From positions 372,001-436,000 of the forward strand of contig JAOALB010000009.1 of the NCBI GenBank assembly GCA_025331125.1: a stretch of 64,000 nucleotides of DNA, written 5' to 3'. This DNA is from Mycogone perniciosa (lineage: Eukaryota; Ascomycota; Sordariomycetes; Hypocreales; Hypocreaceae). A model generated the notes under the pieces. That model was not told the DNA's origin. It searched no databases and saw nothing but the letters and a program-made list of their open reading frames with translations. The position numbers and the translations under genes were made by a program. Position 1 is the first letter of the stretch; each line of letters opens with the position of its first letter. This document shows positions 23,931 to 35,754 of the stretch, one piece after another.

Positions 23931-25607
23931 ATGCCCTCAGCCGCCGCACTCCGCCTGAGGTGTGTGGGTGCCTTTGCGCGCCATGCCACCAACGTAAGTT
24001 TTGGGAAATCGCGTTTATAACAGGCGTCAATTGACCAGTGATGCTCCTTTTTAGCCCACAGCCGTCTTCGCCCGGTCATTCTCGGCCACTGTCCGCCGAG
24101 CCGAAATCAACAAGGTCCTTCCCTCAGCTACCGAGGCTCTCAAGGACATGAGGTCCGACTCCACGCTGCTATGTGGCGGCTTTGGTCTTTGTGGTGTTCC
24201 AGACACACTCATTGACGAAGTCCTCAAGAAGCCCGAGATCACGGGCATCACAGCCGTCTCCAACAATGCCGGAACCGACACCTCGGGTCTTGGCAAGCTG
24301 CTCAAGACCAAGCAGATCAAGAAGATGATTGCCAGCTACATCGGCGAGAATAAGACCTTTGAGAAGATGTATCTCACTGGCGAGGTCGAGCTCGAGCTTA
24401 CCCCTCAAGGAACCCTGGCCGAGCGTTGCGCTGCCGGTGGCAAGGGCATTCCTGCTTTCTACACACCCGCAGCTTTCGGTACCGTTGTGCAGACTGGCGA
24501 TCTTCCTCTGAAAAATAAGGCTGATGGCACACCCGATGTGTACTCTTATCCCAAGGACGTCAAGGTCTTCAATGGTAAGCCGTATCTGCTGGAGGAGAGT
24601 ATTGATGGAGACTACGCCTTTGTCAAGGCTTACAAGGCCGACAAGCTTGGAAACTGCCAGTTCCGCCTCGCCGCCAACAACTTCAATGGTGCTATGGGTC
24701 GTAACGCCAAGATCACAATCGTCGAGGCCGAGCACATCGTAGAACCTGGCGAGATCCCTCCTGAGGCTATTCACCTGCCTGGCATCTACGTGAAGCGTGT
24801 CATCAAGAGCACTAGCCCGAAGAACATTGAGAAGTACACTTGGGCCAAGGATGAGAACGACACCGACGCCAAGGCCGCCCTAGGAACTGGCGACACAGCA
24901 GCCAAGCGCGAGCGCATCGTGAAGCGAGCTGCCAAGGAGTTCAAGAATGGCATGTATGCCAACCTGGGTATCGGCATGCCCATGCTTGCTCCTGGGTTCG
25001 TCGGCCCTGAGGTTGAGGTCCAGTTGCAGTCCGAGAACGGCATTCTCGGTCTCGGCCCTTACCCTAAGAAGGGGGCCGAGGACGCTGACCTGATTAATGC
25101 TGGCAAGGAGACGGTAACTCTTAAGCCTGGCGCTGCTGTCTTTGGCAGCGAGGAAAGCTTTGGCATGATTCGAAGTGGTAGGATTAACTTGACTATCCTG
25201 GGTGCCATGCAGGTGAGCGGAACTGGCGACCTTGCCAACTGGATGTTGCCGGGCAAGGTCAAGGGCTTTGGTGGTGCCATGGACCTGGTGAGCAACCCTA
25301 GTGCCACCAAGGTCGTCGTTACTATGGAGCACACGGACAAGAAGGGCAACCCCAAGATTGTCAAGCAGTGCGCATTCCCTCTGACCGGGCGGTCCTGTGT
25401 CTCAAGAATTATCACTGAATTGGTAAGTCCTATAGTTGATCTCCCAGAAATAGCCTCGCTAACTCATAATTCCAGGGTGTCTTCGATGTTGACTTCGCTC
25501 ACGGGTTGACGCTCATCGAGATCGCTGACGGCGTGACAGTGGACGAGGTCAAGGCCAAGACGGACGCCCCGTTCAAGGTTGCTGATGATCTGAAGCCCAT
25601 GCTGTAG
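23931..25607 (+). CDS. Mitochondrial succinyl-CoA:3-oxoacid CoA-transferase (SCOT)
   Basis: Three exons, 23931-23993, 24055-25422 and 25476-25607, give 520 residues. The N-terminus (MPSAAALRLRCVGAFARHAT, then AVFARSFSATVRRAE) is Arg/Ser/Ala-rich with no acidic residues at first, as expected of a mitochondrial presequence. The alpha half has the CoA-transferase glycine motif (LCGGFGLCGVPDTLID) and EVELELTPQGTLAERCAAGG. The beta half has ANLGIGMPMLAP and SENGILGLGPYP, whose glutamate (codon 25033-25035, residue 348) is the catalytic residue in this family. The enzyme exchanges CoA between succinyl-CoA and acetoacetate, or related acids. Exon 3 supplies the conserved end (DFAHGLTLIEIADGVTV). Confidence 0.94.
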
Positions 25608-26050
25608 TTGTCTTAAAAAAAGAGTACACATTTGATGTGAGATGCCCGCCACGTCAGTTGCGTGTGTTTATGTATGTATATATCAGAGAGCAGTTATAAG
25701 ACCAAGGCCCGGGGAACAAGGTTCTAGCAAGCAGCGGTTGGAAGGTGACTTCATGAGGCGTTCTGATGGAGGTATCTCTTATCTAGGCATTTGAATAACA
25801 ACCATTTCGATTTATAAGTTTGTGACTGTTGTCGTGTTTACGTTGTCGACTTATGGATATGTAATAGTCTGCTGACATATCCATCACAACGCACAGCCCA
25901 ATCATCTAAAGCACCCCTAACTACGGAGTACTTCGTACCTATCAGAAAACATAACTGGTTAGTATTAACTAAAAACCCAACGTGTCTATAGATGTGATAT
26001 CTACCTGATTTGTTCATAACCTCTGCTCTCGCTAGAGGCTCTGTGCGACA
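25608..26050. other. Intergenic region before the 476-aa protein
   Basis: About 440 bp between two tandem genes. It holds one near-palindromic copy of the dispersed motif (25922-25937) and nothing else I can name. Confidence 0.55.
25922..25937. repeat. Dispersed motif TACGGAGTACTTCGTA
   Basis: Sixteen bases differing from the perfect palindrome at one position; identical to the copy at 28018-28033. It ends 113 bp before the ATG at 26051. Confidence 0.8.
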
Positions 26051-27628
26051 ATGTACGATGAACAGTCGGGTCAAATCTTCAAGGAATGGTCCATTTCACG
26101 TCGCAGTCTCGCCATCACGTCAGATCGCGACTGGTCTCGACGACGGCCTTACCCGCTCTTCACCCCTCGTGGCGCGCGAGGACCCCGGTCGATGGTGGAC
26201 ATGGCGATAGATGTCATTGCCAACAATATCGGGGACGTGACTGAGCAGCATCTTAAACACATCCCTTTACCATTACTGTGGCGCATTTGGCGCTTCTTGG
26301 AAGCAAGGTTCGTTGCCGCCGCATCCTAGGTTCTGAAGATCGGATACAACTCATCCTGAAAAATGAAATGGAGCAAACCCCGATTGAAAACAGGATCGTG
26401 TTGCCTCGTCTCTCGTGAGCTTGTTTCATGTCAACGCTGCTAACCCGCTAGCAGAGGCGTATGTTTGCAAGCCTGGAAGCTCTTCTCGGCTATTCTGCTC
26501 CGTGAGGAAGAAGAGGATAAGAATCTTGGGCTGTATCGCTTCCGTCAACACATTTGCCGCCCTGGAGGTGACCTAAAATGCTACACACAACCCATGACGT
26601 CTCCTACGATGGAATTCATCACTCATCTGGTGCTCAGTGGTGGCTGCGAGTTTAGCATAAACGAGATGCTTTGCTTGACGGATATCAAGAACCTAGGCAT
26701 TCTTGAGCTCATACAACCAGCTGACGAAATGCGGGATGTCTTCCCTCAAGTGACTGACCGCCTTGTACGTGGCTGGACTGAGAAGGAGAATCCATTCCCC
26801 CTGCTGAGAATACTGAGGATCTGGGGCGATCAGTCGACTACATCAAAGTCTCTTCGTTGGGTATCCAAATTCCCCTCGTTGGTCCTATACGATGTCATGG
26901 GATCAAGGGAAGACTGGTTGACACGATATGACGATGCCGCCGACGCAGGTTGGGGGGCTACAGATGTCGCGTCAAATCAGGAAGCTTCCCTATTGAGTCA
27001 TCTCATGCTCTTGGCCCCTCCCGAGGAGAGACAGAGTTTTCTGGTGCGAGATTGGGCCAAGAGCGTTGATTCCGACTTGGTTTCCCTCTGTAGTGATTCA
27101 CGCTGTGCCATCAAATTCGTCGCGGATCGACAGGCCCCGCCGCTACTTGACTATCTTACGGACACTGGCAAGGTATACATGCCCTCCTGGGATCCCGATG
27201 CCGCCTCTAGGGAAGCAGGAGCTTGTCATGGCATAACATTCGAGGCGTGGGCGTTTTGGCTTTATGCCTTCATCGGCCAACTCACAAGTGATAGTGATTT
27301 AATGAGGCAAGGCTTTCAGCCAAGCCGACAGGCCGTCGCTGGCCCATTTGTGTTGCCTTCCAGGCCATTGGCATGTTTGTTCCTAGGACATAGTGGAAGA
27401 GGGGGAATAGCGTCTAAGCCCTCATACGTTAGCCGTGGACTGTTTGCCACGAAGCGGTATACCTTCACAAGGACTCTAGCTGCTAACGATGGCTTGGCGA
27501 AAGTGCCCTCACTGGAGCAAAACCTAGAGCCGAAGCCGAGCTCAGAGACTTCAAAAGAACGGGAACCGCCATTGAGGCAACGGAAGAGAAAGCAACTACA
27601 TGATATGTTACAGTCGCTGTCTGGATGA
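26051..27628 (+). CDS. Unrecognised 476-residue protein with weak leucine-rich-repeat character
   Basis: Two exons, 26051-26307 and 26455-27628, joined by a 147-bp intron (donor GTTCGT, branch-like ctaac, acceptor gcag); the join reads ...WRFLEAR-GVCLQAWKLF. I do not recognise a named family. The N-terminal 85 residues include LKHIPLPLLWRIWRFLEA, which reads like the helical stretch before an LRR region. The middle has LRR-like strands (MEFITHLVLSGG, LTDIKNLGILEL, PFPLLRILRIWG, FPSLVLYDV). The last 60 residues are Lys/Arg/Glu-rich (PPLRQRKRKQLHDMLQ) and could be a nuclear localisation signal. An F-box-like or LRR adaptor role is possible but is inference only. Confidence 0.7.
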
Positions 27629-28188
27629 AGGCTAGCAATGGACTCTCCAGGGTGTTGATTAGCGACCTGCTAACGACACGCGCTGGAGTATGACTGGTAG
27701 CGTGTTGTGAATACGCGTCTGATCACTTTGATAGGAAGCACTGCTGATCTTGATATATTCAATTAACTTTCCTTTGATACCATGGCAGTATTGGCTTATA
27801 TATAGGGTAAGAATGAAGAGAAGAAAAAACTCCCTGATCTAAGACAGAAAGCCTGATAAAAGAAGTATCGGGACAATATCCATTCCACTGCTTTTATATC
27901 CTGAAAAGACCTCCCTGTGCTAAACATAATAAGAAATCGCAGGGAGCTGAAACCACCTTTTCTAAAAATTTAGAATGTTAATTGGATGGTGGAAGGAGGG
28001 TTTATGTTGAAGATGAGTACGGAGTACTTCGTACTACATCGAAGTCCTTTCTTATCAGCTTATCGCCCCGCAATTGCATTGGCTCTGGCCAAAAAAAAAT
28101 CCCATGCAGTCAGTAGGCATCTTGAAAAACTGCGAGTAGACGACAACAACAGCAAAGCAGAGAGGCTGCGCACGAGTCCAGTAACACG
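27629..28188. other. Intergenic region before UTP22
   Basis: About 560 bp between tandem genes. It holds an AT-rich stretch, one copy of the dispersed motif (28018-28033) and an ACGCGT hexamer (27713-27718). Confidence 0.55.
28018..28033. repeat. Dispersed motif TACGGAGTACTTCGTA
   Basis: Identical 16-mer to 25922-25937; ends 155 bp before the UTP22 start codon. Confidence 0.8.
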
Positions 28189-31100
28189 ATGGAATCAAGC
28201 TCGAAGCGCCGAAAAATCGAGCATGCAGGAATCGGCTTGCGCCATGATGGCCTTATCGACTTCGAGTCTCGAAACGCTGCCCGAGTATCAACAGCCAGTA
28301 CCTTTGTCCTGCAGACAGACGAGCTGTTGAAGGAGGCCAAGCTTGACTATGGCAAGGTGCTTAGTGACGTGGATGGCCAATTGCACCGATTGAAAGGTGT
28401 AATCGACTCAATAAGCCCTCATGATCCCCTACCAGTGAGTTGCCGGAAGGGTGTCCCAAGCGATTCGAGATGTATGTCGAACTAATCCATCCAGATTTCC
28501 GACGCCACCAGCAAATTCGAAAAACAGCATCGCATCATCGTTCCCTACCCTGACCCGAAACCTGCCAATGATGCGCCTTATAAAGTCTCTTACGCGCCGC
28601 CATCGCAGTGCAATGTTGTTGGAAGCTACGTCTCCCGAACCATGGTCAAGTCGCAGCCCGAGGTTAGCATCGACATGGTTGTTCAAATGCCAAAATCTTT
28701 GTTCCAGGAAAAAGACTACATGAATATGCGATACTTCTATCGACGAGCATACTACATTGCCTATATTGCCGCGCATGTGCGTAAAGAACTTGGCGACTCT
28801 ATGGACCTAAGCTTCGAGACTCTCAATGAGAATCCTCTATTGCCTGTGTTGGTTCTTCAATTGCGAACCTCGGCCGACAAAGCCGACGATAAATCAGCGA
28901 AAAAGGCGTCCAAGAAGCTACACTACAAAATCAAACTCATCCCTTGCGCCCCCGATGATCTTTTCCCTTGGTCCAAGGTGACTCCGACCTCAAACAACAA
29001 CCGAAGCTGCGAATCAGACGAGAAGAAGGGTGCACAAACCGCCACGCCATTTTACAATTCTACTCTGAACGCTGAAAGAACCTTTATCACGTATCTCCGC
29101 CTCCTTACCCAGACCAAGAAGGAATGTCCCGCATTTCTAGATGCTTGCATCCTTGGCCGGATATGGCTTCACCAGCGTGGTTTCGGGAGCGCCATCTCCA
29201 AGGGGGGCTTTGGGCATTTCGAATGGGCAGTGATAATCTCTTTGCTGCTCCAGATAGGTGGCCGTAATGGCCAGGCGGCGCTGTCGAACTCACTGGGAAG
29301 CACGGAGCTATTCAAAGCAGTCCTCCAGTTCCTCTCTACAACTGACCTTAACAAGAAGCCTTTTGCTTTTAGCTCTCCCAAGGTTGAAGCGGATACCATT
29401 CGTGAACCAGGCCCAGTCATGTTCGACCCGGTTAGAGAGCTCAATATACTCTTTAAGATGACTCCATGGTCGATCAGTTTGCTACAACTCCATGCTAAAT
29501 CGACCACGGATCTACTCGCCGATGAAACAGCCGACAAATTCGATCCAACCTTCATTGCGAAGGCGGATATTCCGCTCCAAGTATTCGACGTGGTATTTGA
29601 AATCAAGAGTCCTGATGTTGCGAGATTTACCAAGCCAGCTGACCGCTGTGGCGCGGCATGGAACCTCTGTATGGAGGCACACAAGGTCCTCAAGAGAGCA
29701 TACGGCAACAGAGCACAGTTGGTACATCTCCAGCTGCCACACAAAGAGCCCTGGCAGCTGGCCAAACCTCAACCCGGAGAAGCTATGCGTGCTCTTGTTG
29801 GTGTCATTTTCGATTCCGCCCACATGTCTCGTCAGATGGAGCATGGCCCACCTGCGGAGGAGCAGAAAGAAGCTGCACGATTCCGTCAGTTTTTGGGCGA
29901 GAAAGCAGAGCTACGACGGTTTAAGGATGGAAGTATCCTTGAGTGTGTTGAGTGGTCGAGTAAGCTTCCATTGCAAATCTGCGAGGAAATCACACACTAC
30001 ATCCTGCAGCGTCATTTGAAGATAGCGAAAGACCAAGTCTTGACTATTGGCCGTGGCTTTTCTTCCATTATACCTCTGTCTCACCTCGATAAAACAGCAT
30101 TTGATGCTGCTAAACAGGCATTCCAAAATTTCGAAAGAGACATTCGCAACCTGGAAGAAATGCCGCTCCATATCAGACAACTGTCTCCAATTTCACCACT
30201 GGCACGCTATGCGTCAATTGAACCACCATCAACAGGATTCCATACCGGCTCGATCGAGCTGATGCAAGTTAACCTGTATTTTGAAGCATCGAGCAAATGG
30301 CCCGAGAACTTGACTGCAATCCAGGAAGCCAAGGTCGAGTTTCTGCTGGACATTGACAGGCGACTGAGAAAGGCACACGAGAAGATCACGACGTACTTGG
30401 GCCGTGAGAGTAGGGAACTTGGAATCGAAAACCTGGCGTACCTGGATGTTATCTACGAAAATGGAGCTGCCTTTCGGCTGAGAATACACTGCGATCTAGA
30501 AGAGACACTTCTCGAGCGACAGGTTAAGAATAAGACACTGGAGCCTCGCGTTCGTGAAGAGGCCGAGGAAGCCTTTGCGAGGTTTAACTGGCTATACACG
30601 ACTCTTCCCCTTCATACACAGACTGTCGCGACCTATTGTACCCGCCTACATTCACTGTCACAAACAACCCGACTAGTCAAGCATTGGTTCAATAGCCACA
30701 AACTAAGTGGTCACATCCGTGAGGAGCTGGTTGAGTTATTTGTGCTTCATGCGTTTCTACAGCCGTACCCTTGGAAAGCACCTTCATCCATTATTACTGG
30801 CTTGCTGCGAACACTGTTCTTCCTATCAAAGTGGGATTGGCGGGAGGAAGCATTGATCGTCGATACTGCCGAGAATTTCACTGATGTGGAACGCTCAGCT
30901 GTCCGTCAGGAGCTCCAGACCTGGAGAAAAAGGGATCCAAACATGAACGAAACCGTCATGCTTGTAGCCACGTCTCACGACCAGTCAGGTCTTGCGTACA
31001 CCCGTGACGGGCCATCGAAGCTGGTTGCTTCACGCATGACTCGCCTGGCTAAGGCAGCATGCAAACTTGTCCGAGAACAAGGCATTCACCTCGATCCATC

Positions 31101-31548
31101 TTTGCTATTCGAAACTGCTCTTCAAGACTATGATGTTCTCATCCATCTTTCACCCAAAGCTGTCAAGGGCATCATCCGCGATGCAGCCACTGATTCCGGC
31201 GCAAAGAAACACTCGCAGTTCAAAAACCTCGATGCCCTCACAGGCAAAGTCCCTCTACCCATGCGCGCGCACCCAGTTGACGTGCTAGTGGAGGAGCTCC
31301 AACGCGTCTATGCCGACTCATTAATCTTCTTCCGTGGCAGCGTAGATGACAGTGTCGTGGCTGCTGTTTGGAACCCCAGGTTGCAGAAGCAAAAGTTTAG
31401 GGCAGGGTTGCCGTATAACTTCTACAGTAGTGAAGGTGCAGTAGGGGATTATGTCGAGATTAACCGCAAAGCAGTATTGTTGGAGATTGCGCGGGTAGGA
31501 GGAGAAATAATCAAAAAGATCGAGGTGGCGGATGAAGAGAGCGAGTAA
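28189..31548 (+). CDS. utp22: Utp22/Nrap, small-subunit processome protein
   Basis: Two exons, 28189-28434 and 28495-31548, give 1099 residues; the 60-bp intron has donor GTGAGT and acceptor ccag. The start MESSSKRRKIEH carries a basic nuclear signal. Conserved Nrap features include YKVSYAPPSQCNVVGSYVSR, the helical MRYFYRRAYYIAYIAAHV, GRIWLHQRGFGS and RRFKDGSILECVEW, the last typical of the nucleotidyltransferase-like folds that build the Nrap domains. Yeast Utp22 sits in the UTP-C module with Rrp7 and casein kinase 2 and is needed for early 18S rRNA processing. The length matches the family. The gene converges on POM152 with under 300 bp between stop codons. Confidence 0.95.
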
Positions 31549-31842
31549 AGATAGAGAAAGATAGGGGCGCCTTGAATAGACATGTGAATCTTCATCAATC
31601 AACATTAACAACCTTGGTTCCTTACCTAGATGGAACCTATTCATTAAAATACCGCAACACTTAAAGATTCCAGTTATTCAGCCTAGTTGTCCGTACTCAA
31701 AAAACGCCGTGTGCCATGGTATATATGCGTATGTACAGTAACCCATCTCCTCCAATTACCAGCCCAGTTGTCTTCACCCTCGCATAATTGTTCTATTCGC
31801 CTCGATATGTGTACCTCCCACCACCCAAGATTTCTCATCATC

Positions 31843-34800
31843 TTACCGTCTCTTTTTCTGTTCCACCTGCTGTGTCGAGAACGAACAGTGCTTGTCCTTG
31901 ATGGCAACCACCTCGTACGTGCCCTCCTGGCTAGCTTTGACGACCTTGCTGTGCTCATACGAGATATCATGCCGGGTTTCAAGAACGACACTCCGTTGAC
32001 CCTTTCTGGCGTTTGAGCTTCGCGTGTAGGTGAACTCAAACGGAGGTGTACCCCAGAACTCGAAGAGAATATCAACTTCATTGCCTTCATGAATGTCCAC
32101 TCGCGAGTTTCTGCCGCGGCTGATCTGGACGCTGGGAAGAGGGTGAATTGTCTTGGGTATGTTGACAGCAGCACGGCATTCGCTGGCCTTGTCAGAGACA
32201 CTAGTGATAATGAACTCGCCAGGCTTCTCAGCGATACGGCGGAAGTTGGTCGTCTGAGACTTGGCGTTCCAGCGGCCGTTGAAGTCGTACGCAATGTCAA
32301 AGGGTGGTGTGCCGGAGAGAGTGTAGGCGATGCGCTCACCAACGCAATAGTCTTGCCGTGACTCCAGAGGATAGATTGAAGGAGCGTCATACAGTTGAAC
32401 CTGGATAGATGGCCCGCCGATCTCATACTTCCGCTGGCAACCGCGTGCGTCTCGGACCGTGCGAAGGCGAAGTTGTTGAGCACCAAGACGAAGGTGTTGT
32501 CGTGGGATAAACATGCCGTGGGTTTTGGTCTGGATAGATGGAATCCTATAGGTTTCGGGTGGAGAGCCAACCTGGTGCTTAATCTCAACCTCGACATAGA
32601 AAGGCGGAACACCTGTGAGAGTGATGGGGATCACATCCTCGTGTTCCTGCTCCTCCATACAATATTTGAAGGTTTGGCCAGGTTTGGCAAAGGCGGCAGA
32701 TGGTTTGGCATTAACCCGCTGCTGGACGATAAGCGGATTAAAGTTCTTATCGCTGTTGTAGAGATTATCGGCAAGGCCTGAAAACTTGTAGGTATAATCA
32801 CCAGCCTTGGAGGTATCCATGGATACAGCGGCCTTGGACAGGGCTGCATCGAAATCTCTGCGGCTAACAGCAGTGGAGCCCTGTGTCGATGTATGTTTAA
32901 CCTCATACTGAACGTGATATGGAGCGGACCCTATGAATCCAAGTTAGCATGGTAATTTTCTAGGAATAATGTATCAAGGGATATACTGACCCTTGAGATT
33001 GACTTCAAATCCATCAATGTCACCTTCGCACACCTCCTGTTTGGTGAACATGCCGAGAGCAGACGTGATGCTCTCCGTCTCAACCAGAGAGATTTCTGGA
33101 CGCGGAAACCAGTCGACCTCAAATTTAGAGGCAGAGGGTTCAACAATACCGGGGCATTGCTTGTCTGAGACACCAACAAGCTCATATGTTCCGCGAGATC
33201 TGACCATGAGGTAATCATTTGGACCATTGATGGTCTTAGTGATGACACCCTCGGTCTCATCGATATTTCGGTAGGAAACAGTCCATGGTGCTTCGCCTTG
33301 AAGACGCAGTGGTAGACGAAGAGCTGTGTCCTCAACGGCCATGACGCTGTTCTTTTGCTCCAAGAGGCCAAAAGCACCTCTGGGTCGTTGTCGCCGAACG
33401 GAGATTTTGAGCTGGTCCTGTAGGAAGGTTCGGCATCCACGCTTGTCCTGAACACTGCTAAGCGCAAGGATATACTCGCCTCCCTTGGTAAGAGTTGTAG
33501 TCTTGATCTTAAAGCGACTATCCTCGATGTCCGTAGCACGCTCTGTCTTCCGTTTGCCATCGTGAACAATTTCCCATTCCAGATTGAAAGGGGGGTCTCC
33601 TGAAAGAATGACATCGACTTCCACTTCAGACTCAAGACAGGCGTTTATGATCTTATCAGAGTTTGCTATCATTGCTGATGCAGCCGGTTTGACGACTTGT
33701 TCCAGAACCTTATCTTCGCCAACGAGGGGCAGGTTGCTGTAGACATCATCGTCAATGGTCTTGAAGACATACTTGTAACGTCCAGCATCCCTAGGGACTA
33801 GTTCAAGTTGAGATCTCAAGCCTTTTACCTTGTGCACTTGCTTCTCGACATGACCATTCGAGATCACATCATATCTCACTGTAAAAGGCGGAGTACCAAC
33901 AAGGTCTAGATCGACACGAAGGCCAATGGAGTTTCCTGCGCACTTATCGGGTATCTCCTCCGTTCTGATTGATAGATGAGGCTCAAGGGGGTTTAGGAGC
34001 AAGCAGGAAGAAGGCTCATCAACCTCGCCTGCACAGGACCCACTAGAGACTGATTTCAAGGTGTAGAGACCTGGCTCAGACACCAGAGGTTTGTCGAGAG
34101 AGCTCCTGGCTGAGTGGCTTCCAATTGAAACCTCGTCACCATGATCGCCGCTGTTAGTCACCGAGTCGATAGGGGAAAACTCCCAGGTAATCTTGTGTGA
34201 AGTATCGCCAACTGCTCCAGCAAGCCCGAAGCTCACGGGTAGTTTGGCTGCGCGACCCCTTGCCACTTTGAGGGGGTTTCTCAGGTCACAGCCGTGCATG
34301 CGAATCTTGGGTCGTTCCTTGACGGCGAATTTGTGGGTGAGTGACTTTGATCTGGGGATTTCTGCCTCATCACCTGGCTCTGCATACTTGATAACATTGC
34401 CAAATGCATCATGGACTTCATCCACAGAGTACTCCCACTCCCCAGCAGTAGTCATGGACTCATTTAGCGCCACAGTGACCTTGTGGGGACGAACCCAGGA
34501 AATATCATCGCTGTTAGCCAGGTCAAGTGAAGACGATCCAGCTACCAATGGGGAAGTAAAACCCTCTGGCTGTAGACTTTGGAAATGAAAGCCGTGATTC
34601 TTTCCGTTAATAGTTCGACTGTACACGATCTTGAGTGGTGGTGTTCCAATCACATCAAGCGATAAATCCGACAAGTCACGGATGCATCGCTCCGAAGAAT
34701 CGGCGGTCCGGATCTTAGCCTGGGGACAAGGAACCACGTATGTATCCTGTATCATTCTCTGAACTTCAAGCTTGTACTCATCCAACACTTTTCCTAGTCG

Positions 34801-35749
34801 ATAGACACCCGGCTTCTTGACAGGATAGGTCCAATGGAAAGGATCGGCGTCGGGATCTGTGCTGTGCTCTCGAATCATCTTGGCCACCTTGTTGACTTCA
34901 CGAGTTGGAACCTTGATAATCTCCTCCTTGCTAGTCTCGAGATCGATACGAATGATTTCAATTTCTGCAGGAACAGTGGCATTGAAGTAGATGGGTAGTG
35001 CAGCGGTCGTCTGGGATTTGGCGGACAGACAGAACGGAGTATGCTCAGGATTGAGAACAGCGGAGCCCTCTGGTAAGATGTTGATGATCTGCTTGCCCAT
35101 GATCAAAGAATGGTTATTGAGAATGTTTGAGACCTTGACGTGGTGTTCGGAAATGGAGAGTTCGCGGTCGTAGAGGACCTTGGCCACGCCGAGAATCCAT
35201 GTCTGCCATGGGAGCTGTTCAAGTCAGTACTCAAAGATTTCACAGTCACAGTACGCTTCGTTGTATGGGACATACCGGGATGTTGAACATGAGCATATAG
35301 TTGACGATCATGTGGGAAGTAAAGACACCGGTGACAACGAGCTGAGACAGCTCTAGCCAGGGTATCCTCAATTCTGGAAGGCCATAGAGGAAAGCGAAGT
35401 CGATGAGTATCCATTTCAAAAACAGCCACCATGAGGCATCGCCATCCTCTACCACCTGAAGCCAGTCATAAAGCTTCCACCCCCATAGCAAAACGTAGAA
35501 GGCAAAGGCGTAGAGGCGTTGCTGAGGCCCGTCCAGTAGGGTTAAGGGGATAACGGGCTCGCTGTTGACATTTTGGGCGGCAGCGTTCTCGGGAGCTAGT
35601 GGCAGCTTTGGTGACCTTGTTGAGGCCCGATTCGAGGAAAACGAGGCTGCTGAGCTCGGTGTGTCATCATCGTAGCTGTGTGTTCGTCTTCTGGCGTTTG
35701 TAGCTGGGGTTGCTGGATACCCAGACCGCAAGCGCGGAGTCGCGCTCAT
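31843..35749 (-). CDS. pom152: Pom152 transmembrane-ring nucleoporin
   Basis: Three exons, in coding order 35749-35276, 35214-32991 and 32930-31843, give 1261 residues, near the usual 1270-1340. An N-terminal cytosolic/pore-side stretch (Ser/Thr/Pro-rich, residues 1-70) is followed by hydrophobic segments at about 80-97, 107-123 and 135-168. The rest is the lumenal part, built from repeated Ig-like domains, each marked by a G-x-P-P/A-[FYWL] strand: GTPPLKIVY, GTPPFTVRY, GDPPFNLEW, GEAPWTVSY, GSAPYHVQY, GVPPFYVEV, GTPPFDIAY and GTPPFEFTY. In yeast these repeats form the lumenal ring round the pore membrane. Introns are 61 and 60 bp. A two-codon uORF overlaps the start codon. Confidence 0.95.
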
Positions 35750-35754
35750 CGCAT
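35746..35754 (-). other. Two-codon upstream ORF overlapping the POM152 start
   Basis: On the minus strand the sequence ATGCGATGAG contains ATG CGA TGA, whose stop overlaps the POM152 ATG by two bases. Both ATGs have a purine at -3. If the transcript starts upstream, this minimal uORF would sit directly before the main start. Confidence 0.6.

Noticed and set aside
24169..24774. 201-codon minus-strand open frame
   Set aside because: Antisense to the CoA-transferase exon; codon bias of the real gene keeps the opposite strand open.
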